Positions 57,647 to 64,000 of a DNA stretch of 64,000 nucleotides are shown here, in pieces. Made by a program: the position numbers and the translations under genes. Each line of letters starts with the position of its first letter. The stretch's first letter is position 1. The notes beneath the pieces were generated by a model. It saw only the letters and a program-made list of their open reading frames with translations. It was not told where the DNA came from and did no database searches. This DNA is from Cryobacterium sp. HLT2-28 (GTDB lineage Bacteria > Actinomycetota > Actinomycetes > Actinomycetales > Microbacteriaceae), in the NCBI RefSeq assembly GCF_004402495.1, contig NZ_SOFH01000016.1:1-64000 (forward strand), in the 5' to 3' direction.

Positions 57647-58882
57647 CTACTCGGTCAGACTGCCCGCTGCGGGCGGGTTCGCCACCGGACTCGAACCGGC
57701 CCGGCGGGTGCTTACTTCGTCGGCGATCACCACCAGCGCCACGACCGCATTGGTGAGCCAGAGCAGTGCGAGTCCGTCCACCGGTGGAAGGACGGTCGCG
57801 GCGGCCAGATAGGCAGCGGCCAGAACCGCGATGCCGGCCAGATGGGATCTCAGCCACGGGCGCCCGATCGACCGTTTGAACAGGAGATTCCCGATCAGGT
57901 AGAGGGCCGGGGCACCGACCACGACGGCGAGGCCGGCGGCGCTAGGCGGATCCTCCGGGTGCACGAGCACGAGTTCATCGCCGACCGCGCTGAGGACAAC
58001 GCCCGCGACGATGGGAATGTGCAGGTAGACGTAAGTGAGCCGGGCGATCGGTCCGGTCAGCTCCGAGGACCGGATGAAGCGTGAGCCGTGCTCCGCTCCG
58101 TGGCTGAAGTACAACAGCCAGAACAGAATCGTGCTCACGAACGCGGCCAGAACCCCGCTGACGGCGGCGAGGCTGAGTTCGCCCTGGCTGAAGGCGGTCC
58201 CGGTCACCAGGATCGACTCGCCGAGCGCCAGGATGATGAAGAGCCCGCTGCGCTCGGCAATGTGGCCACCGGACACCGACCAGGATGACGTCGGCGAGGC
58301 CCCGAGGAACGGCGTGTAGTAGCGCGCCGAGGGGCCGAGGACTTCGACCAGGATCGCCGTGGCCCACAGAACGAGTTGTGCGTCGCCGCCGAGAACGGCC
58401 CCGAGAATCCACAGCGGCGCGGTGACCAGAAACCAGATCGTGATCCGGGTGATGTTCATCCCGTTGGCCCTGTCCACGGCGCGGTAACACCAGGCCAGGA
58501 AAGTGGTGCGGCCAACCTGCATCACGACATACGCGATGGCGAATCCCAGCGCCCGGTCGCCGAATGCCCCGGGGATCGAGGTGCTCAGCACCAGGCCGAG
58601 CAGCATCAGAACGAACAGCATCAGGCGCACCGGCCCGGTCTCGGGGTCGAGCCAGTTGGTCGCCCAGGCGGTGTACATCCAGACCCACCACACGGCGACC
58701 AGGATGACCGCTGCCTCGGCCAGGCCCCGCACGTCGAGATGGTCCACGATGGTGTGGGAGAGCTGGGTGATCGCGAAGACGAAGACGAGATCGAAGAACA
58801 GCTCGATGAAGGTCACCCGGTCCTGGCCCTCGCTCTCATCCCGGGCACGGAACAGGCGTGGTCGATTCAGACTCAGCGTCAT
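57647..58882 (-). CDS. ltrA: Low-temperature-requirement A (LtrA)-like membrane protein
   Basis: A 411-residue protein with about ten helices and the LtrA features: VTFIELFFDLVFVFAITQLSH near 23-43, WVWMYTAWATNWLDPE near 66-81, and HIAERSGLFIILALGESIL near 207-225. The function is not established; the name comes from a Listeria growth phenotype. GGGAGA before the ATG fixes the start. It is monocistronic. Confidence 0.88.
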   Translation of the reverse strand: MTLSLNRPRLFRARDESEGQDRVTFIELFFDLVFVFAITQLSHTIVDHLDVRGLAEAAVILVAVWWVWMYTAWATNWLDPETGPVRLMLFVLMLLGLVLSTSIPGAFGDRALGFAIAYVVMQVGRTTFLAWCYRAVDRANGMNITRITIWFLVTAPLWILGAVLGGDAQLVLWATAILVEVLGPSARYYTPFLGASPTSSWSVSGGHIAERSGLFIILALGESILVTGTAFSQGELSLAAVSGVLAAFVSTILFWLLYFSHGAEHGSRFIRSSELTGPIARLTYVYLHIPIVAGVVLSAVGDELVLVHPEDPPSAAGLAVVVGAPALYLIGNLLFKRSIGRPWLRSHLAGIAVLAAAYLAAATVLPPVDGLALLWLTNAVVALVVIADEVSTRRAGSSPVANPPAAGSLTE

Positions 58883-59144
58883 CCGTTCTCCCTCCGCCGT
58901 GCCCGCAGCACCGGTGCAGGACAGGCCCAGAATACTGGAGGCGACGGCGCCGAACTAGGGACAGCAGGATGCCGGACTCACCTGCGCGGTGAGCTTCTGG
59001 CCTTCCGTGAGGAGGGGTTCAGTTCGGATCCGCCCTGTCCGCCGGCGCATCTCGCGAGCGCGAACCCGGCGAGCAGGAGCATGGCTCCTGCCCACCGGGT
59101 TCGCGCAGCGCCCGAACGGGCACGTTCGGCTGTGGCGATTCGGC

Positions 59145-61553
59145 TCAGCTCCTCGGTTTCGTGCCCGAGAACCGAACCGTCATCGATGTGCCGTTCTGCT
59201 TGACGACCTCGACCTTCACGCCGGCGTTCGCGACCTTCACGCCCTGGCCGATCGCCGCGATTCCCTCCCAGTTCTTCGTGTCGTCGAAGACCGGCTGCGC
59301 GGCCTGACCGCGGATCAACGACGGCGTGCTCTTCTGGTTGAGGGTGAACGAGTCGGCCCGGGTCAGGCTGAACGGTGCGTCGTAGAGCTGGACCCGGTTT
59401 CGCCATGGTGCCCCGTTGAGACCGATGATGGGCTGAGGGTGGGCGTCGACGTACAGGTTCCGTCCTGCCCCTGGGTGCGCGCTGACATTGTTGTCGGCCT
59501 GCGAGGTGTCCCAGTAGGAGATCATCAGTCCCTGCTGGTAGGGGAAGTGCTCCACGAGGTCGGGCTTCGTGTTCGCGAACCCGAAGTTGTACGGTCCCGT
59601 CTTGAGATAGCGGTCATAGGCGACGTGTGAGCGATTGCCGGCGATGTAGTAGTTGTCGTACTCCGCCGTTTCGACACCCGTGGTGCGGATGAAGCCGCTC
59701 GCCGTCCAGCCCGGATCGAGCGTCTCCGCCCCGTCCGAGAAGAGAACGGTCGATCCGGCGGCGATGCTCACGTCGTCGACGAAGATGCCGGACGGCAGGC
59801 TCGCATCGGTTCCCTGGGCCGCGCCGTCGGTCACGTAGCTGAAACGCACGCTGACCGTCTTGCCGGCGAAGGCGGCCAGGTCGAAGCTGGCGGGCTGCCA
59901 GCCGGCGCTGAGGCCGTCGATGCCGTTGCCCTCCGCCGCGTTCGCAATGGAACCGGGAACCGCCTTCCAGCCCGTTCCGTCGTCCACTTCGACGTAGGCG
60001 TAGTCGCACGGGTCCGGTCCGCAGTCCTCGATGTTCCAGTTGGCCTGGAAGGTGAGGGACGCGGAGCCGGCCGGGAGGGTCACACTGCGGGCGAGGGTCT
60101 GGTTCAGATCGTCGCCTTGACCGCTCCACCACTCGTACGACCCTGCCACCGGGGTGACGAGCGTGTTGGTGACGACCTTCTTGGGAAGCACGACGACCGC
60201 GGCCTGCGCCGTGGCCGAGTTGTACTCCTCCGGGCCGAGCTGGAGGGTCTTCTTCTCTCCGGCGAGCACGACCTCGTAGTCGAGCCAGCCCAGCTGCAGC
60301 TTCTCCCAGGCTCCGATGTCGCCCGGTTTCTCGCCGAGCGCCTGGCCGGCTGCGCCCAGCCGGCTCTGCGACATCAGGGTCCACCACTCGTTGTTGTTGC
60401 TCGGGCCGCCTGCGGTGTCGTAGTCGTCCGGGAGCCCGAGGTCGTGGCCATACTCGTGCGCGAATACGCTCAGCCCGCCGTTCTCCGGCTGGATCGTGTA
60501 GTCGCCCACCCACAGACCGGTATCGGCGATCTCGGTGCCGCCGAGCAGGTTGTCGGCCGGACCGGACTGTCCGGCCTGGTTGAAGTAGGCGTACCAGCGG
60601 TGGCTCCACACGGCATCCTCGCCCTGGGTCGGGTCGCCGTCGGCCTGGTCTCCGCCCGAATGCACGACCTGGAAGTGGTCGATGTAGCCGTCCGGTTCGT
60701 TGAAGTTGCCGTCCTGGTCGAAGTCGTAGCGATCCCACTGGTCGTAGCCGGCGAGGGCCGCCTTGATCTGCGCCTCGGTCTGGCCCGCGGACTCCTGGTC
60801 GGCGACCCACTGGTTGATCCCGTCCCGCACCAGGTCCCAGGTGTTGCTGCAGACATTGGAGGCGCAGGGGAAACCGTTCGAGCGGCCGTAGCGAGCCTCG
60901 TTGAAGGGAACCTTCACCCAGTCTGACACCTGCCCGTCGACGCTGTACCGGCCGGACGACTGGGCCTCGTAGTAGGTCTTGAGCGACTCCACGCCCGCTC
61001 CGGCGCCGAAGTACAGGTCCTGGAAGTGGGCCTGGCCGTAGTCGGCCTGCCAGACGGTGCTGTTGTCGACCGTGCGGTCCGGCTGCGGGATCGCGTTGTG
61101 TAGCGGGCCGGTGAACACCGACGGCCCCGGGGTCGTCGGGTCGGTGTCCTGGTCGGGATACGCAGGGTCCCGCTGGTCGCCGAACTCGGCCAGGATCACG
61201 AAGATCTTGTCGGTCTTCTCCCGGGCGATCTCGACGAACTTGTCCTGCTTCTTGCCCTCGCGAGCCTTTCCGTTGAGGCGGACGACCGTGCTCCCCTCGC
61301 TCTTGGTCGCGGTGGCCTCACCCTTGAGGACCTGCTGCACCGCCTCCTCGCGCAGCGCGCGGCGCTTGTCCTCGGCCGGGTTGGGCAGCTCATCGGACGC
61401 GCGAGCAGCGGCGGTGTCCGCCGGGGGTGCTGCCGACGGCGGGGACGCGGCCGCGGTCAGCGGGCTCCCTCCCACGAGGCCGGCGGCGACGAGCGCCGCT
61501 CCAGCCAGGGTCGCGACGAGCATGGACATTCTTCGGCTGGGCTTTGGGCTCAT
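59145..61553 (-). CDS. Secreted M6-family metalloprotease (immune inhibitor A-like)
   Basis: An 802-residue exported protease. A signal peptide (MSPKPSRRMSMLVATLAGAALVAAG..., cleaved after about residue 35) is followed by a propeptide to about 100. The catalytic M6 domain has zinc motif HEYGHDLGLPDDYD near 360-373. Beta-rich domains of the MAM/jelly-roll type (about 470-640) and a C-terminal domain follow. Many Gly/Asn/Asp residues suggest calcium binding. AAAGGA on the minus strand supports the ATG at 61553. The substrate is unknown, but relatives degrade host or competitor proteins. Confidence 0.92.
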   Translation of the reverse strand: MSPKPSRRMSMLVATLAGAALVAAGLVGGSPLTAAASPPSAAPPADTAAARASDELPNPAEDKRRALREEAVQQVLKGEATATKSEGSTVVRLNGKAREGKKQDKFVEIAREKTDKIFVILAEFGDQRDPAYPDQDTDPTTPGPSVFTGPLHNAIPQPDRTVDNSTVWQADYGQAHFQDLYFGAGAGVESLKTYYEAQSSGRYSVDGQVSDWVKVPFNEARYGRSNGFPCASNVCSNTWDLVRDGINQWVADQESAGQTEAQIKAALAGYDQWDRYDFDQDGNFNEPDGYIDHFQVVHSGGDQADGDPTQGEDAVWSHRWYAYFNQAGQSGPADNLLGGTEIADTGLWVGDYTIQPENGGLSVFAHEYGHDLGLPDDYDTAGGPSNNNEWWTLMSQSRLGAAGQALGEKPGDIGAWEKLQLGWLDYEVVLAGEKKTLQLGPEEYNSATAQAAVVVLPKKVVTNTLVTPVAGSYEWWSGQGDDLNQTLARSVTLPAGSASLTFQANWNIEDCGPDPCDYAYVEVDDGTGWKAVPGSIANAAEGNGIDGLSAGWQPASFDLAAFAGKTVSVRFSYVTDGAAQGTDASLPSGIFVDDVSIAAGSTVLFSDGAETLDPGWTASGFIRTTGVETAEYDNYYIAGNRSHVAYDRYLKTGPYNFGFANTKPDLVEHFPYQQGLMISYWDTSQADNNVSAHPGAGRNLYVDAHPQPIIGLNGAPWRNRVQLYDAPFSLTRADSFTLNQKSTPSLIRGQAAQPVFDDTKNWEGIAAIGQGVKVANAGVKVEVVKQNGTSMTVRFSGTKPRS

Positions 61554-61630
61554 GAACTGGTCCTTTTCGTGGTGTGACACGGCGAAAACCGTGCCGCGAA
61601 ATTGCGCAGTGGCCCAAACCTAGTGCGCGG

Positions 61631-61658
61631 TTCACCCTCGAACGGGGTTGGTTATAAC
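61631..61658 (+). promoter_or_regulatory. Promoter candidate for pyrD
   Basis: TTCACC (61631-61636) and TATAAC (61653-61658) are 16 bp apart. The -10 overlaps the palindrome TTATAA (61652-61657), so the opposite strand carries a similar -10 for the protease gene. A leader of about 120 bases would precede pyrD. Confidence 0.4.
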
Positions 61659-61784
61659 GGTTGGGTCACGACGTCGCCGTTCGCCGGACCAGGCCGGGCG
61701 CCGATTTTGGCCGGGCGCCGCCCGCGCGGGATACTGATCGGGCGGCCTGGAACGGATGCTTCCAGCCCCCGGAAGCAGACCACC

Positions 61785-62762
61785 ATGACCAGCGTGCCCC
61801 CGCAGTCCCCGACGGATGCGCGTGAGGCATTCTTCGCCGCCCGCAGGGCGATCCCCTCCTCGGTCGACCTGTCCGTGCGAATCGGCGCACTCACCCTGGC
61901 CAACCCGGTCATGCCCGCGTCCGGCTGCTTCGGCCCGGCGCTGGGCCGGCTCATCCCGGCCGGCGAACTCGGCGCCGTCGTCACCAAGACCGTCTTCGGC
62001 AGCCCCCGCGGCGGCAATCCGGCGCACCGCCTGACCGAGATCCGCGCCGGGATGGTCAACAGTGTCGGCATCCCGAGCCGTGGGGCGTCCGGCTACCTGG
62101 CCGAGTTGCATCCGCGCTACCTGGCCCTCGGCGTGCCCGTCATCATCAGCGTCGGCGGCCACCGCCCCGGCGAATACGCACCGGTGATCACCGACCTCCG
62201 CGGCGCGGGCGACGCGTACGAGCTCAACGTGTCCTGCCCGAACCTGGACCGACTCGGCACGGACATCGGCTCAGACCCCGACGCCATCTCGGCCGTGGTG
62301 CGCGCGGCCCGCGAGTCCACCGACAAACCGCTGATCGTCAAGCTCCCGGTCCTGGCCTCCTCGATCGCGGAGTGCGCGCTCGCCGCGAAGGAGGCGGGAG
62401 CCGACGCTCTCTGCGTGGCCAATTCGATTCCTGCCCTGCCGCTCCAGCCGCACACGCGCAGCCCGGCCCTGGGCAACGTGATCGGCGGGCTCTCCGGCCC
62501 GTCGATCCGCCCGATCGTGCTCCGGCTGGTCTGGCTGGCCTCCCGCGCCGTGCAGATCCCGGTCATCGCCTGCGGCGGGATCGAGACCGCCGACGATGCC
62601 CTCGACTACTTCTCGGTCGGGGCGCGGGCCGTGCAGGTGGGCACCGCGAACTTCGGCCGGCCATTCGCCATGGTCGAGATCGTGCGCGCGCTGCAGGAAC
62701 GCTGCGCCGACGACGAGGTGGCCGGCATCCGTGACCTGATCGACCTGTGGAGGGCTCAATGA
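61785..62762 (+). CDS. pyrD: Dihydroorotate dehydrogenase, class 1 catalytic subunit
   Basis: A 325-residue FMN barrel enzyme: NPVMPASGCFG near 45, NSVGIPSRG near 95, and ELNVSCPNLD near 151, where Cys is the class 1 catalytic base (class 2 uses Ser). FMN contacts are in VANSIPALPLQP near 212 and ACGGIETADDALDYFSVGARAVQVGTA near 263-290. It oxidises dihydroorotate in the cytosol. ATGA overlap with the following electron-transfer gene defines class 1B. The other pyr genes are not nearby. Confidence 0.88.
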   Translation: MTSVPPQSPTDAREAFFAARRAIPSSVDLSVRIGALTLANPVMPASGCFGPALGRLIPAGELGAVVTKTVFGSPRGGNPAHRLTEIRAGMVNSVGIPSRGASGYLAELHPRYLALGVPVIISVGGHRPGEYAPVITDLRGAGDAYELNVSCPNLDRLGTDIGSDPDAISAVVRAARESTDKPLIVKLPVLASSIAECALAAKEAGADALCVANSIPALPLQPHTRSPALGNVIGGLSGPSIRPIVLRLVWLASRAVQIPVIACGGIETADDALDYFSVGARAVQVGTANFGRPFAMVEIVRALQERCADDEVAGIRDLIDLWRAQ

Positions 62763-63679
62763 CCGGTATGGCTTCCCTCGCCCGCGAGGCGCTGCGGCGC
62801 CAGCAGGCCTTCGCCGCGGCCGATGAGGCCGCCCTCGACGGCCTCATCGCCGTGCGCCCTCCCGCCGCGGAACCTCGGCCGGAGCCGGTCTGGGACGACG
62901 CCAGGGTGCTCGAACACACCGACGTGGGCGAGCGGTACCGTCGCCTCCTCCTGTCGACGGGCACCATCGCCCGCACCGCGCTCGCCGGTCAGTTCCTGAT
63001 GATCACGGTGCCGCCCAGCGGCGGGGAACGGATCCTGCTGCCGCGCCCGATGGCGATCCACCGCCGGCACCCCGAGGCAGGGACCGTCGAGGTGATCTAC
63101 GGTGTCTCCGGCCGCGGCACCACCGCGCTCGCCGACGTCGCCGTGGGGGCCGGCCTGCTCGTCACCGGGCCGCTCGGCCGCGGGTTCGAGTTCCCGGAGG
63201 GTGCCCGCACGGCGCTGCTGATCGGCCGGGGTGTCGGCGTCTGCGCCATCATGGGCTCGGTCGAGGATGCCGCGGCGCGGGGCATCCAAGCGACCGTGGC
63301 GCTCAGCGGCCGCACCCTCTCCGACCTGATCGGCGTCGCCGACTGCGCCGAACTCGGCGCCGCCGTCATCCCGGTCACCGACGACGACGGGTCGAGCGCC
63401 ATTCCCGCGCTCGCCGCCCGGCTGCGGGCCGAATTCCGGGCCGCGCCGCCGGCGGTGATCCTGGTCTGCGGGGCCGGCGTGCTCGCCCGCCTCGCCGCCG
63501 AACTCGGCGCCGAGTGGGAGGTGCCGGTGCAGGTCTCGCTCGAGGCGCACATGGCCTGCGGCCTCGGCTACTGCCATGGCTGCGCCGCCCCGGTCGCCAC
63601 CGACCCGGAAACGGAGGGGCCGCTGGTCTGCGTCGACGGCCCCGTGTTCGACGCGGTCCTGCCCGCAGCATCGCGCTGA
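62759..63679 (+). CDS. pyrK: Dihydroorotate dehydrogenase electron-transfer subunit (PyrK-like)
   Basis: A 306-residue FAD/[2Fe-2S] protein. A beta-barrel FAD domain has the LPRPMAIHR motif (about 102), an NAD-binding half has LLIGRGVGVCAIMGSVEDA (about 160), and the C-terminal cluster is ACGLGYCHGCAAPV...CVDG (four Cys). It passes electrons from the PyrD FMN to NAD. The family's usual length is about 250-260; the N-terminal 45 residues are an extra, variable extension. Coupled to pyrD by ATGA. Confidence 0.87.
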   Translation: MTGMASLAREALRRQQAFAAADEAALDGLIAVRPPAAEPRPEPVWDDARVLEHTDVGERYRRLLLSTGTIARTALAGQFLMITVPPSGGERILLPRPMAIHRRHPEAGTVEVIYGVSGRGTTALADVAVGAGLLVTGPLGRGFEFPEGARTALLIGRGVGVCAIMGSVEDAAARGIQATVALSGRTLSDLIGVADCAELGAAVIPVTDDDGSSAIPALAARLRAEFRAAPPAVILVCGAGVLARLAAELGAEWEVPVQVSLEAHMACGLGYCHGCAAPVATDPETEGPLVCVDGPVFDAVLPAASR

Positions 63680-64000
63680 CCGCGCCCCCGGCCGTTCGCG
63701 CCGCCACCGCCTGATCGAGAGGCGCTCTGTTAGACTGGTGGAGGTCAATCTCCGGATCGGCCGAACACAACGGAGCAGGTCGGCGGAACGCTGGCCCTCG
63801 GTGGTGGTTTCCCAACGCGAGTGGCAGCATCCGCGGCTGGTGAATTTCTACTGGTGGCCAGCTCGAGCACAGTGTGACGCACCGGTTTCCGGTTGAGCAA
63901 TCAGCCGAACGGCGCTCACGGGCAGTGTAGTTCTGCCGTTGCCTGCTCAGACGCCCCACTCGCGCGCCATCCGGGCAAACGAGTCTAAACAAAGGAGAGA
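63680..64000 (+). other. 321-bp stretch: promoter and long structured leader of the next gene
   Basis: No gene is present. TAGACT (63731-63736) is a strong -10 and predicts a transcript from about 63742. The leader, at least 258 bases long, can fold: GGAG/CTCC (63740-63753), GCTGGCC (63791-63797) with GGCCAGC (63857-63863), ACCGG-TTT-CCGGT near 63892, GGCAG/CTGCC near 63922-63940, and ACTCG/CGAGT near the end. It ends in AAAGGAGAGA, a ribosome-binding site for a gene whose start codon lies just past the edge. Length and structure suggest leader-based control, as for ribosomal or RNA-processing genes. Confidence 0.65.

Noticed and set aside
58978..59144. Hydrophobic segment followed by basic residues in another frame behind the M6 protease, considered as a frameshifted membrane anchor
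   Set aside because: The protease already ends in a plausible domain end. The segment has no LPXTG motif, and a frameshift cannot be shown from one sequence.
1..64000. Search for transposases, integrases, phage genes, tRNA and rRNA genes
   Set aside because: None recognised on either strand; the only repeats are short tandem arrays and small palindromic elements.

Overview
The window is high-GC DNA of about 70% G+C, densely coding on both strands. It comes from the chromosome of an actinobacterium, most likely a member of the Microbacteriaceae. The supports are a mycoredoxin, a mycothiol-type maleylpyruvate isomerase protein, a HemD/winged-helix nitrate regulator of the NnaR kind, GlnR-like boxes, many apparently leaderless genes, and strong codon bias to G/C. 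I see no transposase, integrase, prophage gene, CRISPR array, tRNA or rRNA. The genus cannot be fixed from the sequence alone.

Layout. 1-9.4 kb: an incomplete gene, a VOC protein, a DUF2207 membrane protein pair, a SNF2 helicase, phosphofructokinase, mycoredoxin, a Nudix hydrolase, and a PiT phosphate transporter with its small membrane partner. 9.5-14.4 kb: a uracil-type permease, a type-B carboxylesterase, an AzgA purine permease and a DUF4190 protein. 14.4-21.4 kb: a catabolic island with a FadR-type regulator, SDR, aldehyde dehydrogenase, gamma-glutamyl hydrolase, glutamine-synthetase-like ligase and a divergent amine permease. This reads as a gamma-glutamylation route, probably for ethanolamine or another amino alcohol. 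21.5-35.2 kb: single-gene functions (hydrolases, glycosyltransferase, AlkA-type DNA repair, glycolate-oxidase-like enzyme, PrsW, FKBP, SDRs, PPOX, a protealysin/emfourin pair, an LLM oxidoreductase). 35.2-35.7 kb: a 426-bp convergent gap holding three stem-loops.

35.7-46.7 kb is a complete assimilatory nitrate/nitrite locus. The regulator (nnaR-like), uroporphyrinogen-III methyltransferase (siroheme supply) and nirB run leftward. nirD, narK, the molybdopterin nitrate reductase and its flavoprotein partner run rightward. The shared 233-bp divergent promoter region has two 11-bp-phased arrays that match the GlnR operator pattern.

46.8-54.4 kb: an AI-2E-family membrane protein, a maleylpyruvate isomerase-like protein, rpsO with a strong terminator, and then a tightly coupled electron-transfer operon. 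That operon encodes a small acidic membrane protein, ApbE flavin transferase, a bis-heme ferric-reductase-like membrane protein, a NuoF-like NADH module and a three-cysteine ferredoxin. I regard it as the least understood system here. A 43-bp direct repeat at the NuoF/ferredoxin junction has created a 22-codon mini-ORF that keeps translational coupling.

54.5-64 kb: a GH13 alpha-glucosidase preceded by the truncated tail of a sugar ABC permease, an LLM oxidoreductase, an LtrA-like protein, a secreted M6 metalloprotease, a class 1B dihydroorotate dehydrogenase pair (PyrD/PyrK), and the long structured leader of a gene that starts just beyond the right edge.
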